Origin: Clostridium algifaecis
Lineage (GTDB): Bacteria; Bacillota; Clostridia; Clostridiales; Clostridiaceae
Direction: 5' to 3'
Assembly: GCF_017874415.1 (NCBI RefSeq)
Contig: NZ_JAGGLM010000006.1
Coordinates: forward strand, 90,354-154,353
DNA length: 64,000 nucleotides
The position numbers and the translations under genes are program-made. Of the stretch, positions 25,975-35,400 are shown one piece after another; the stretch's first letter is position 1, and every line of letters starts with the position of its first letter. The notes beneath the pieces were generated by a model. That model worked only from the letters and a program-made list of their open reading frames with translations, searched no databases and was not told the DNA's origin.

Positions 25975-28037
25975 AACTCTAGCTCCTCTTCAAGCTGCCT
26001 TAACTTACTATCAATCTCATCAATCTCTGCCAGTATATCTCCAACTTTTCTTAGTTTCTCTGGCTTATAAAAAATCTTGTTAAAGTTTATCTCCACACCA
26101 ACTGTATTTTCCAAATATGTAAAAGGTTTAGTTATATATTTATCCATAAAAGCTGCAATTTCCTCTTGATTTTCAGCTTGTTCTTCATGATAAGGAATAA
26201 TCTCATAATCCTTTTGATAGTCAGGAGTAAGTTCTACAATTATTTCTATACGTTCTGGCTGTGTTTTAGTTGATCTTTTAAAGGCAGCTTTCACTACAAT
26301 TTTACCGCAACCTAATGCCTCTTTTTCACCATTACTTTCTCTTATTAATGTATCTTTTTCATTATCATACCAATACTTCCCCTTAGTAGTACTTACTACT
26401 AGTGGTTGTTCTCTATAATCTAAGGAAGCAATAAATGGTTTTATATTTTGTTCAAAATACTCAACTAAAGAATTATACTTAACTGTATCAAAATTAGTAA
26501 TTTTAAATTCTGTAATTTCACGTTCTCCATTACTAATTTTTATTGGTTTCAATTTTAAGCTTTTTGCTCTTTCTTCCATTCCTGTTTTTTTATTAGTTGC
26601 CATAGGTAGACGTGCTTCAAAGCTGTTACCATATTCATCCACATTCGTAAGCATAATAGATTGCTTGTTATAATAGAAAAAATCTTTATCAAATACTTTA
26701 GCATAATCATTGTTTTTATACTTAGTAAGTGTTTCAACAATTTCTAAACGACTAGTTTCATCAACTTCTTTACGTTTAGAACCTTTATTTTTTTTGAGTG
26801 GCTTGAATTTCTCACTAGCATTAATTAACATTACTTTATTCTCAAGCTTCTTATTTTTATTAAGCACCCATAAATAAGTATAAATTCCTGTATTAAAAAA
26901 TTCATCTGTAGGTAGTTGAATTATAGCTTCAACTATATCCATATCAAACATCCATTTACGTATGTTGCTTTCCCCAGAGCCAGCATCTCCACTAAACAAA
27001 GTGGAACCATTATGTACTACTACGCCCACGCCATTTGCATCCATTTTTGAAATTAAGTGCTGCATAAATAATAATTGACCATCTGAAACAGATGGAAGAT
27101 ATTTGAATCGTCCAGTTTTATCATTTTGAATATATTTTTGATAGCCCTTCCAACTTACTCCATAAGGTGGATTAGCTACAACCACATCAAATTCTTCATT
27201 ATAAAACTTATCATCAACTAAAGTATTACCATGTTCAATTTTAGAATCCTCACGAAAACGACTTTCAATTTTAGCAAGAGCATATAACGCATCATTCCAA
27301 TCTTGTCCAAAAGTTTGTGTAAGTCGTGTGAATTTTTCCTTAATGCGGTCTTCAACACCAAATAGCATATTACCTCCACCGCAAGTACAATCATATATTT
27401 TAAGTAATGTATCAGATTCTTCAATTTTAGAAGCAATAATTTCAGAAATCAAAGCAATTACATCATCTGGTGTGTATTGCTCCCCAGCAGTTTCCGCTGA
27501 CATATCTGCCCATTTACGCTTGATATGTTCTTCAAGGGTTGTTATTTCAGAATTATTGTAAAATTTAAGATCAATTTCGGACCATATCTTAGTGTAACCA
27601 AGTAATACTTTTTTGGCATTAAGCTTGGTTATAACCCCCCTAATATCAAGAAATTTTTCACCTTCACTAGCTTCTACTCCAAGTAAATCTTTTGTTTCAC
27701 TATCAAATCCATTAAGATATGCATCAAAATCAATAGTAAAAGACTTATCATTTTTGCAGATGTCAGCTAAAGTTTTGTTATGCTCAAAAATGTATACATT
27801 ATATCCTTGACCCTTATCGTTTATAATAGCATATTGATCTTCTTTATCCATATTATTAAAGGCTTCTTCACCAATTTCAGCTTTTAAATCATCAAACATT
27901 CTAACTAATCTACTTTCAATCATTGCTAATGCAAAAAAAGGCATCATAAATGACGGCCATTCTGATTCTTTAATGCCACTACCACGTAGCAAGTCAGCAG
28001 TAGCCCAAATCTTAGATTCATATTGAAGTATATCCAT
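25971..28037 (-). CDS. hsdM: type I restriction enzyme, methyltransferase subunit (system 1)
   Basis: 688 residues. N6-adenine methyltransferase: SAM-binding region as DCTCGGGNMLFG (about 216-227, in place of the usual DPxxGSG) and catalytic NPPYG at 289-293. The end has a coiled coil (ILAEIDEIDSKLRQLEEELEL) for S-subunit contact. ATG at 28037 follows AAGAGGAGC; the 21-codon longer frame lacks a site. A TATAAT lies upstream near 28106. It would protect host DNA and form M2S. Confidence 0.93.
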   Translation of the reverse strand: MDILQYESKIWATADLLRGSGIKESEWPSFMMPFFALAMIESRLVRMFDDLKAEIGEEAFNNMDKEDQYAIINDKGQGYNVYIFEHNKTLADICKNDKSFTIDFDAYLNGFDSETKDLLGVEASEGEKFLDIRGVITKLNAKKVLLGYTKIWSEIDLKFYNNSEITTLEEHIKRKWADMSAETAGEQYTPDDVIALISEIIASKIEESDTLLKIYDCTCGGGNMLFGVEDRIKEKFTRLTQTFGQDWNDALYALAKIESRFREDSKIEHGNTLVDDKFYNEEFDVVVANPPYGVSWKGYQKYIQNDKTGRFKYLPSVSDGQLLFMQHLISKMDANGVGVVVHNGSTLFSGDAGSGESNIRKWMFDMDIVEAIIQLPTDEFFNTGIYTYLWVLNKNKKLENKVMLINASEKFKPLKKNKGSKRKEVDETSRLEIVETLTKYKNNDYAKVFDKDFFYYNKQSIMLTNVDEYGNSFEARLPMATNKKTGMEERAKSLKLKPIKISNGEREITEFKITNFDTVKYNSLVEYFEQNIKPFIASLDYREQPLVVSTTKGKYWYDNEKDTLIRESNGEKEALGCGKIVVKAAFKRSTKTQPERIEIIVELTPDYQKDYEIIPYHEEQAENQEEIAAFMDKYITKPFTYLENTVGVEINFNKIFYKPEKLRKVGDILAEIDEIDSKLRQLEEELEL

Positions 28038-28074
28038 TATATTAGCTCCTCTTTCTATTGATTTATATAAAAAT

Positions 28075-28102
28075 AATTGCACCAGACTATGCCAATGCAA
28101 TT
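28075..28102 (-). terminator. terminator of the serine recombinase gene
   Basis: AATTGCA and TGCAATT arms around a 14-base loop, followed on the minus strand by ATTTTTATAT. It separates the recombinase from hsdM. Confidence 0.6.
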
Positions 28103-28223
28103 ATATTATAACTCTATTATTTTATGTTTTCTATAATTTGTAGTAAATCAAATATTTCCTACCCCTGTATCGCCAAACATACACACTTTTTACCATTTTC
28201 TAACCCCAGCTATATCAATGCTT

Positions 28224-29894
28224 CTAACTGTCTTTCCTTTTAAGCTTAACTACCGTCTCAACGTGCCCTGAGTGTTGGCTACTACAATAAGCTTGTCTTT
28301 CAAACTCTATCCCATTTTCAAGGACAAATACAAAATGCTCTGGCGATTTTATAATCACTTTATTTACAAGGGCAGTAAATATATCTTCATCAAACTCTTT
28401 CATACCTTCGCCATTTTCATTCAATATCTTTGAAATATTTTTAAGCCTTTGCTTATAATCTGAATCTTTTAAATGCTCTTCTTCAAGATTAATTTTCTCA
28501 TCATTCAGCTTATCAATTTCACATTTAATTCTTTGATATTCCTCATCATAATATTTCTCATCTATTTTACCTCTTAATTGAAGCTGTATGAGGTTCTTTA
28601 AGTCTTGTTCAAAAATCCCTATTTGCCCTATTATATCATTAATCTTATTTACACTTATATCTTTTTCAAGAACTTTTTCTATATTAGCCATAAAAGTTTT
28701 AAAAAAAGAACTCTTATCCTCAACCATATCATTATATAGCTGGACAAAAGTTCTTTTCAATACTTCATCGCTTACTGCTTTTGCAGAGCAATTCTCTATT
28801 CCTTTAATGTAATTGTTACATTGCCACATTATTTTTTCAGAAGGTGTTCCTGAATTCCAAGTTCTTCTCTTTAGTGTTCTTCCACATTTATCGCAGAATA
28901 GCTTACCACTAAAAGCATACTTATTTGTGTATTTAGTTCTATCTTTATTTTTACCACTAGATATTTCAAATCTCTTTTTCTTTTCTTCCTGAACTGCATC
29001 AAATATTTCCTTTGAAATTATAGGCTCATGGTTATTTTCAATCTTATACATTGGTTCTAAATTCTTATTCTTTACCCTTTTATGGCTTAAGTAATCTACA
29101 GTAACCGTCTTTTGAAGAAGTAGCACTCCATAATATTTTTCATTACTCAAAATTTTACTGATTGTTGAACCATGCCATGTAGTTCCTCCAGTTACAGTTT
29201 TTATTCCATCTGCTTCAAGTCCCTTTGCAATTGTTGAATAGCCACTGCCTTCTAAATATTCTTTATAAATCCTTTTTATAATTTTAGCTTCTTCTTTATT
29301 TATGACAAGGTTTCCTTTTTCATCTTTATCATATCCATGAAGTCTAGTGGTATTGCAAATTGTAACGCCATCTTTAAATCTCTTTTTAATTCCCCACTTT
29401 GAATTTTCAGAAATACTCCTACTTTCTTCTTGTGCAATAGAACTCATCATGGTAAGCACTAATTCCACCTTTGGGTCAAAGGAATATATATTTTCCTTTT
29501 CAAAGAATACTTCAACTCCAATGTTTCTAAGCATCCTTACGTTATTTAAGCAATCAACTGTATTTCGTGCAAACCTTGAAATTGACTTTGTTAAAATCAG
29601 GTCTATCTTTCCGTCTTTACAATCCTTAATCATTCTATTAAATCCAAGTCTATTTTTAACATTTGTGCCGCTTATACCTGCATCGGTATAAATCTGAATA
29701 AACTCCCATTCTGAATTTTCCTTTATCTTTTTAGTATATTCACTTACTTGTGCATTATAACTTTTCATCTGTTCTTCTGAGTCTGTACTTACCCTACAGT
29801 AAGCACAAACTCTCCTTTTATTTATAATTTCTTCGCCATCATTATTGTAATTTAAAGTTATAACTGGTTCTAAAACTTGAACATTCTTTGCCAT
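28224..29894 (-). CDS. large serine recombinase (integrase)
   Basis: 556 residues. Catalytic domain with nucleophile Ser36 in YCRVSTDSEEQ, then ILTKSISRFARN and FEKENIYSFD; a Recombinase domain (GYSTIAKGLEADG, TISKILSNEKYYG); a zinc ribbon with CDKCGRT and later Cys residues; a long coiled coil (about 420-490) and the common C-terminal HSGHVETVVKL. Such enzymes integrate and excise phages and conjugative elements using short att sites. It is the leftmost gene of the phage-like element and faces outward towards hsdM, as expected of an integrase at an attachment end. The att core was not identified. Confidence 0.94.
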   Translation of the reverse strand: MAKNVQVLEPVITLNYNNDGEEIINKRRVCAYCRVSTDSEEQMKSYNAQVSEYTKKIKENSEWEFIQIYTDAGISGTNVKNRLGFNRMIKDCKDGKIDLILTKSISRFARNTVDCLNNVRMLRNIGVEVFFEKENIYSFDPKVELVLTMMSSIAQEESRSISENSKWGIKKRFKDGVTICNTTRLHGYDKDEKGNLVINKEEAKIIKRIYKEYLEGSGYSTIAKGLEADGIKTVTGGTTWHGSTISKILSNEKYYGVLLLQKTVTVDYLSHKRVKNKNLEPMYKIENNHEPIISKEIFDAVQEEKKKRFEISSGKNKDRTKYTNKYAFSGKLFCDKCGRTLKRRTWNSGTPSEKIMWQCNNYIKGIENCSAKAVSDEVLKRTFVQLYNDMVEDKSSFFKTFMANIEKVLEKDISVNKINDIIGQIGIFEQDLKNLIQLQLRGKIDEKYYDEEYQRIKCEIDKLNDEKINLEEEHLKDSDYKQRLKNISKILNENGEGMKEFDEDIFTALVNKVIIKSPEHFVFVLENGIEFERQAYCSSQHSGHVETVVKLKRKDS

Positions 29895-29957
29895 AAATTT
29901 TCTCCTCCCTTTTATTGTACTTGGCTACACACATGATATAATCAGTGGTGCAATAGT

Positions 29958-30110
29958 TCAAGCTATTTTTTTATTATCATAATATTTAAAAGACCTTCTA
30001 TTTTCTCTATCTATAGCATCAAATTCCTCATCAGAAATTAAATTTCTTTCCTTTAAATTTCTTAATATATGTAAGCTTAATAAATATTCAACGTTTGGTT
30101 TATTACTCAT
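29958..30110 (-). CDS. small SHOCT-like protein
   Basis: 50 residues: MSNKPNVEYLLSLHILRNL, then KERNLISDEEFDAIDRENR. The pattern L-x-x-L-K-x-x-x-L-I-x-x-x-E-F resembles the short helical SHOCT/oligomerisation motif. It lies 63 bases upstream of the recombinase and is commonly placed next to such recombinases; it may be an excision or regulatory helper. Its start follows AAAGGGGAAATG at somewhat long spacing. Confidence 0.6.
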   Translation of the reverse strand: MSNKPNVEYLLSLHILRNLKERNLISDEEFDAIDRENRRSFKYYDNKKIA

Positions 30111-30202
30111 AAAACACATTTCCCCTTTCACCCTTTAAAATTAAATTTATATAAAAAAGAGCAGGATATTTCACCCACTCAATGTATTTTGTAATTATTA
30201 TT

Positions 30203-31360
30203 TTAAAACCCTGACTTTAATCTTATTGTCTTATCAATATATACTGAATTATCATTTCTATCATGGCATCTTAATGTAATAAAATATGTAGAACCTAAAG
30301 CCTTTATACTACAGCTAGCATCATTTAGCACTGTAAGAGTATATTTGCTTGCTAAGGTTTTGCCTGGAATTATTTCAAAATTAAACTGGCTGTTAGGAAC
30401 ATCGAATCCATTGTTTTTTCTTGTGCCAACAAATATTTTTGTTGAATTCAAAGTAATATCTGTAATACCTTCTATAACTTGACCATCTGAAGTTACATCT
30501 ACAGTATAGTTATTTTGTGAATCTGAAACTATTGCAATCGCTATATTATTAGTTGCAGAATTATCCAAATCCAAAGAAGCACTTATATTTACATTGCCAA
30601 TATTATTATAAAAAGTAACTAATCCGTTTGAATCTACTGAAGCTTTCGTAATATCAGAACTTAAATAATTAATTTTCGTATTTGTCAAAATTGAAAGTTT
30701 TCCACCAATAGTTACAGTTGCTATGGCATTGAGTTGAAGAGTTTGATTAACTCCCATTTGAATAAAACTACCATTTGCTATAATTAGATTATAATGAGCC
30801 AATAAATCAATATCTGCAATTTCATTAACTTGGTCATCATTAGTGCCAAATTGACCCTTTTCACAATAAAGAGTTCTCAATCCCAAATGTTCAGTAGTAT
30901 AACCATCAACTTTCCATTTTGCACCCATTTTAATAAATTCAAGATTCACATCTATTTTTTTAGATAAATCCGTATCTTGAAGAATTACTTTTAGATTGCC
31001 AGACCACACATTTATTACACTTGATGTTTGAACCGATTGATTAGCTGGTTCAAAAATAGCTGGAAATGTATACAACTTATTATCTAAAATCATTTTAAAA
31101 CTTTGCTCTACTTTTCTTATTCTGCTCCTGTAAGTTTTCTCATGCTTATCAATCTGAGATATGACAAACCAATTACTATTTTTGTATTGTATCAAATCTC
31201 CTGTATTTATAGAAAAATCAGTATAAAGCTGTTTATCATCTTCATAATTAATTATTGAATCGCTATCTTTTATCAGTACCCTTTTACATATTCCATTATA
31301 AATAATATCAGTACCTTTTTCATACAAAAGAAAATCAAGTATATCATCTATATCCTGCAT
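30203..31360 (-). CDS. phage head-closure-type protein with Ig-like repeats
   Basis: 385 residues. The first 110 residues look like a small head-tail joining module (residues DIDDILDFLLYEKGTDIIYNG, GDLIQYKNSNWFVISQIDK); residues 200-290 read as a bacterial Ig-like BIG2 domain (LSSDITKASVDSNGLVTFYNNIG pattern, with xSDxxxASVDSxGLVT), and the rest is beta-rich. It is the last structural gene before the small SHOCT gene; no tail gene follows. Assignment rests on position and fold pattern. Confidence 0.6.
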   Translation of the reverse strand: MQDIDDILDFLLYEKGTDIIYNGICKRVLIKDSDSIINYEDDKQLYTDFSINTGDLIQYKNSNWFVISQIDKHEKTYRSRIRKVEQSFKMILDNKLYTFPAIFEPANQSVQTSSVINVWSGNLKVILQDTDLSKKIDVNLEFIKMGAKWKVDGYTTEHLGLRTLYCEKGQFGTNDDQVNEIADIDLLAHYNLIIANGSFIQMGVNQTLQLNAIATVTIGGKLSILTNTKINYLSSDITKASVDSNGLVTFYNNIGNVNISASLDLDNSATNNIAIAIVSDSQNNYTVDVTSDGQVIEGITDITLNSTKIFVGTRKNNGFDVPNSQFNFEIIPGKTLASKYTLTVLNDASCSIKALGSTYFITLRCHDRNDNSVYIDKTIRLKSGF

Positions 31361-31365
31361 AACAG

Positions 31366-31641
31366 CTACACCTGCCTTTTACATTCGTATAAAAATGCTT
31401 CTATATATGTATCCCAAGTTTTTATTTCCATAACTTTATATTTTTCATTTTCAATTAAGAGATAACTATTTTCATTTATAATACTTTCCTTATCACAAAA
31501 TGCTCTCTTGGTAGCTTCAAAATTAAACCCATCCTCAAAGGAGTAATTCTTTGAAAATGGCTGTACATCCCCATATTCAGTTTTTATGATTGATGAATTA
31601 TCAGAATTAAACAATACCTCAATTTCTGTATCACTAAACAT
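31366..31641 (-). CDS. small head-tail connector/adaptor protein
   Basis: 91 residues starting MFSDTEIEVLFNSD. ATG at 31641 follows GGTGGCTATA, better than the one 4 codons earlier. It overlaps the end of the preceding gene by 8 bases. Its short beta-rich sequence and position between the connector and the head-closure gene suggest an adaptor; no family is recognised with certainty. Confidence 0.55.
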   Translation of the reverse strand: MFSDTEIEVLFNSDNSSIIKTEYGDVQPFSKNYSFEDGFNFEATKRAFCDKESIINENSYLLIENEKYKVMEIKTWDTYIEAFLYECKRQV

Positions 31642-31942
31642 TATAGCCACCAACTTTTATCTTGGGAAGTGGCAGAGCCTTCTTTATATTTTCAGGAATA
31701 CCATCTCTGATCTTTACACTTTTATCACCTTCAATTTTACTTTCTAGCCCTTCTAAATCCTTGTTTTTATAAAGATAAACTGCATAATCAGCAGTTATTT
31801 CATTATATTTTATATCTAAAGCATCTATATTACAGTACCCTAAAATTATGATTATTGCTTTATTTAAATAATGGTTCAAAATATTATCTTTTGATGTATC
31901 AGCAGAATCAATTCCTAGAAGCATTTTCATAGTTTCCAGCAT
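31634..31942 (-). CDS. phage head-tail connector protein (gp6-like)
   Basis: 102 residues, helical: MKMLLGIDSADTSKDNILN, then KAIIIILGYC and ITADYAVYLYKNKD. This matches the short connector family that docks below the portal in HK97/SPP1-like phages. Start is 3 bases after the stop of the HeH-domain gene. Confidence 0.75.
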   Translation of the reverse strand: MLETMKMLLGIDSADTSKDNILNHYLNKAIIIILGYCNIDALDIKYNEITADYAVYLYKNKDLEGLESKIEGDKSVKIRDGIPENIKKALPLPKIKVGGYNV

Positions 31943-31945
31943 AAG

Positions 31946-32209
31946 CTATTCCTCCATTTCCTTTATTTTTTTAATAAGCTCATCTTTTTTTATTCCAATA
32001 CCATTAATGCCTTTTTTCTTTGCTAAATCAGTAAGCTCCTTATATTTCATATCTTCATAATTTAATATCTTTTCTTCTAAAACTGTATATCCATTTTCAT
32101 TAAACCAAGAAATAAGGTGAGAGACATCAGTTTCTCCCACCCCATTTACAAAGCTTATTCCTGCGGATATACCATTATATTTTTTATTGTTTGAGTATAT
32201 CCTTGCCAT
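31946..32209 (-). CDS. structural protein with HeH/SAP-like C-terminus
   Basis: 87 residues. The N-terminal part (YNGISAGISFVNGVGETDV) is typical of small proteins placed just after the capsid gene; the C-terminus (MKYKELTDLAKKKGINGIGIKKDELIKKI) is a HeH/SAP helix-extended loop-helix motif. Probably a head decoration or completion protein. 13 bases after the capsid gene. Confidence 0.65.
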   Translation of the reverse strand: MARIYSNNKKYNGISAGISFVNGVGETDVSHLISWFNENGYTVLEEKILNYEDMKYKELTDLAKKKGINGIGIKKDELIKKIKEMEE

Positions 32210-32222
32210 ATGTACCTCCTGT

Positions 32223-33206
32223 TTAAACTACTTTTATATTTCTAAATACACCTGCACTTTTTGTAGATTTAAGTGCAACAGCTGCTACCATTTCAACTTC
32301 ACCATTCTTTACTGCACCAGAAGTTGAAAAATCAGGAAGCCATATTTTAACTAAATCTTGATTAGCAAGAGAAACAGCATGGAAACCATCAAGAGACAAT
32401 CTTGCGGCATAAAGGTCTGTTAAACCTGTCACAGCATCAGTACCATTTGGTTTTCTTGAATTTACTATAGATACAACAGGGTCATTAGTTCCTGCTTTTG
32501 CTCCAAGGTCAACAAGAACAATTCCATCATAAGCATCAACTTTTCTGCCAAAAGCATCTTCACTTTGAGTCAAGTATCCTGCCCTTCTTGCTACGGATTT
32601 AATTTTGGTTATAAGCTTTGAGTTTCCTCCAAGGAATGTTGGCTTGCCATCAAGATTTGATAGAAACTCATCAAGTAAATCCATAAACTGTTTATAGTTT
32701 GTATCAAGTGCTGTTGATGTAGATAAATCGATAACTGCTCCAGCATTATATTCTGTACTTGAGCCTGTAATTGCCTTATTTAGTCCATCAAAAGAATTAG
32801 CATCAACTGCTGAATCTCCATTAATTATAGTGTCATTGAATAAAGCATTGGCAGCTTTAACTTTTTGCTGTACCTGTAAATTCACTTCGTCTACAAGACC
32901 ACCTGTATTTGCTACAATTCTATCTATACCAAAAGAACCTCCAAATGGTTTAAGTTCAACTGTATATCTGTCCTTAGTTACTTCTTGTGGTGCATATTCG
33001 CTGTTTATTGTTCTAAATGCTGCTGTTGGTTGAGTTATAAGTCTTGTATACCCATAAGTAAGTGTTGCTCCATTAGTTCCAGGAGTTACTGCATTGTCAA
33101 AAGTAATATTATCAAGAATAAATGAATTCTTTCTAAATTCGTCTATTACCCCCTTTTGAATATCGTCCTGAGTGTTTAATTTTGCTTGTTGTAATGTAAT
33201 TGCCAT
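32223..33206 (-). CDS. major capsid protein
   Basis: About 327 residues. Contains TLTYGYTRLITQPTAAFRTI, a YTVELKPFGGSFGIDRIV arm, QQKVKAANALFNDTIINGD and ends in VAAVALKSTKSAGVFRN, a pattern of the HK97-fold capsid proteins of SPP1-like siphoviruses. It directly follows the scaffold gene, as is usual. The start may be ATG at 33206 (MAITLQQ) or nine bases earlier; AAAGGGG lies upstream of both. No protease gene or cleaved delta domain is seen. Confidence 0.88.
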   Translation of the reverse strand: MAITLQQAKLNTQDDIQKGVIDEFRKNSFILDNITFDNAVTPGTNGATLTYGYTRLITQPTAAFRTINSEYAPQEVTKDRYTVELKPFGGSFGIDRIVANTGGLVDEVNLQVQQKVKAANALFNDTIINGDSAVDANSFDGLNKAITGSSTEYNAGAVIDLSTSTALDTNYKQFMDLLDEFLSNLDGKPTFLGGNSKLITKIKSVARRAGYLTQSEDAFGRKVDAYDGIVLVDLGAKAGTNDPVVSIVNSRKPNGTDAVTGLTDLYAARLSLDGFHAVSLANQDLVKIWLPDFSTSGAVKNGEVEMVAAVALKSTKSAGVFRNIKVV

Positions 33207-33227
33207 AATAATCATTTCCCCTTTCAA

Positions 33228-33806
33228 TTAGTTATTTTTATAATAATTTTTTAATGCATCATTAAGATTGTTTGGTTTTCTTTCATTAGTAACATTATTA
33301 GGTGGAGTATATCCTTCACCCTTTAGTCTTAGCTCTACTGATTTTTGAATAGCTGAATTAAAACTTTGCTCTAAAGCACCAAGATTTTTAACTGTATTTT
33401 CTTCATTATCTGCAATAAAAAAATCCACCAATTCTACTGGCAGATTCTTCTCACTAGCTAACTTCACAGCTTTACTTGTTAATGCTTCATGCAATTTTTC
33501 TTGTTTCATTTTTTCAATTTCGGATTTTAGTTTTTCAACCTCAATCTCTTTTTCGTCTTTCGTAGGAAATCTCTTTTTAACCTCATCATTAATTAACCCT
33601 TCAAGATTATTAGATTTCCATGTCTCCAGTGCCTTGTTAAAATGTTTGTCTTTAATTGAATCCATCCACTTTTTAGCACCTTCATCTTCATTAACATACT
33701 TTTCAATACCATCAACGCTTATTTTATTTAAGTCCTGAAGATATTCCTTAACTTCTGCCTGTTCCTTATTAGTCTCAATAAATTGTTTTACTTCTTTAAA
33801 ATCCAT
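33228..33806 (-). CDS. capsid scaffolding protein (DUF4355-like)
   Basis: 192 residues, highly charged with a central coiled coil (KEIEVEKLKSEIEKMKQEKLHE) and a Leu-rich C-terminal part ending in KPNNLNDALKNYYKNN. The length, the coiled coil and the position 21 bases ahead of the capsid gene identify a scaffold. It would guide procapsid assembly and then leave. Confidence 0.85.
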   Translation of the reverse strand: MDFKEVKQFIETNKEQAEVKEYLQDLNKISVDGIEKYVNEDEGAKKWMDSIKDKHFNKALETWKSNNLEGLINDEVKKRFPTKDEKEIEVEKLKSEIEKMKQEKLHEALTSKAVKLASEKNLPVELVDFFIADNEENTVKNLGALEQSFNSAIQKSVELRLKGEGYTPPNNVTNERKPNNLNDALKNYYKNN

Positions 33807-33974
33807 GAAATTTTCCTCCTTCTTGCCCCTTTGACTTCATAAAACCAAAGACGCTTTAATAATTTTTTGCATAAAAATAAAGCAGTTTAATGTCATACTT
33901 AGGACATAATTATAAATTGGAATTTATAAGGATGTTGAGTTCTAATTACATGAATTAAATCCAATCATTAAAAG

Positions 33975-34460
33975 TTATTGATTTGGGAACTTTGTTTCCC
34001 ATTCGATCCGTTCATATTTTTCTTTAACAGCTTCTGAAAGCTGCTTTAAACAAAATCCCTTATCTTGACACTCAACTAACTCTTTCAATTCCGCCAAAGC
34101 AAGTTTGTTCGCATCCGATTCAAAATGTTCACCAGTATATTCCACTTTTTTTAATATTCTTATTTCTATGTGATAACCATCCTGCAAAAATTTTTCTATA
34201 CTACAATGAACCTCAGTTTTTCTCACATCTCTTAAATAATCATTTAAATGAGAACTCTTTCCAAACATTCTAAGAAAAATATTATTTGATTTTCCGATAT
34301 AAAATGGAATTTCTTCATTCATATTTTTTACTGCAAAAAAACCATATACACCTCTAACGCAACTCTTTGGAGTAAGTTCCCGAGGTATTTTAATACCCAA
34401 TTCATTCGCTTTTTTAATTCGTTTACTAAATTCTTCTTCTTCTCTTTGAGTCATATCCAT
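33975..34460 (-). CDS. GIY-YIG-like nuclease inside the head module
   Basis: 161 residues. The GIY-YIG signature reads RGVYGFFAVKN...IPFYIGKSNNIFLRMFGK, with a catalytic Glu candidate in LALAELKELVE. The domain occurs in homing endonucleases and in some restriction enzymes. It sits with its own spacers (168 and 147 bases) between scaffold and MuF genes, where it breaks the usual tight gene order, so it was probably inserted as an extra gene. Role (homing, DNA exclusion) unknown. Confidence 0.7.
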   Translation of the reverse strand: MDMTQREEEEFSKRIKKANELGIKIPRELTPKSCVRGVYGFFAVKNMNEEIPFYIGKSNNIFLRMFGKSSHLNDYLRDVRKTEVHCSIEKFLQDGYHIEIRILKKVEYTGEHFESDANKLALAELKELVECQDKGFCLKQLSEAVKEKYERIEWETKFPNQ

Positions 34461-34607
34461 TCTCCTTCTCAGATGGTAACATATAATTTTATCAAAATAT
34501 ACATATTCAAAATCCCATAAAATAAAACAGTTCGATAAATTACTATTTATATACTAGCAATTATAGCATATTTAAAAATCAACCCCTTTAATTCTTAAAA
34601 CCACAAA

Positions 34608-35387
34608 TTATTCTATAAGAGGTATCCAACAGCAATTGCAATTTGGATGGGCAGGTATAGTTGGTCTATTTTCATCATCCATTCTAAAAGCTTTACCATC
34701 CATTGCTTCACAATACATACAGGTATTTAAACAAACATCAGCACACCACATAATTTCTTCAATTTCAAAATCTGTGAATACTTTTTCCTGTGCTTCTGTG
34801 AATATTCTAGTCTGCTCTGTATTTAAAAGAACCTTGCTGTCATATGTACTGATTTCAAAAGTTTTTGATATATCTGTAATCATTTCATCTAATGTCTTTC
34901 TATTTAATATGTTTCTGTTAATCTTATTGTAAATACTCTCTGCAAATTCATTTATATTGTTTTGAAGCCTATTAATAATAGTGCTTCCTTGATAATTAGC
35001 ATTAATTATTTTTCCTATTTCTTCTGGAACAAGTTCTCCTTTAACATTCATTTGCCTTACATCATTTAAAACTTCAAGATTTTTGAAATACGTTTCTTCA
35101 TAAATATCCTTTAATTCGTTGATTAAAAATTCATACTGAAAATCATAAAGTTCATTGGCATATTCTTTTATCTCCTTCTCTAAATCGTTCATAATAATAT
35201 TTTTTCTAAAATTACTTATCTTACCATTAGAAATATGCCTATTATAATAGTCACTGATAAATGCAATTAAAATCAGAAGATATTTCTTGTATTCCTTCTT
35301 AATTTCCTCAACATCACCATTCGCTTTGTCCATCATTTCCTTTTTTATTTTAACAATCTCATCTTTAACTAATTTATTCATAGTCAA
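34608..35387 (-). CDS. minor head protein, MuF/SPP1 gp7-like
   Basis: 259 residues. The helical N-terminal part is followed by the MuF module at residues 190-255: LLNTEQTRIFTEAQEKVF, MWCADVCLNTCMYCEAMDG and TIPAHPNCNCCW. The Cys/His pairs are the family hallmark. The protein is packed with the head near the portal; 13 bases separate it from the portal gene. Confidence 0.85.
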   Translation of the reverse strand: MTMNKLVKDEIVKIKKEMMDKANGDVEEIKKEYKKYLLILIAFISDYYNRHISNGKISNFRKNIIMNDLEKEIKEYANELYDFQYEFLINELKDIYEETYFKNLEVLNDVRQMNVKGELVPEEIGKIINANYQGSTIINRLQNNINEFAESIYNKINRNILNRKTLDEMITDISKTFEISTYDSKVLLNTEQTRIFTEAQEKVFTDFEIEEIMWCADVCLNTCMYCEAMDGKAFRMDDENRPTIPAHPNCNCCWIPLIE

Positions 35388-35400
35388 TTATCCCCTTTCA

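Noticed and set aside
28038..28223. attL core of the serine recombinase
   Set aside because: I compared this gap with 53922-54088 and the right end of the window by eye and found no convincing shared core, so no att site is called.
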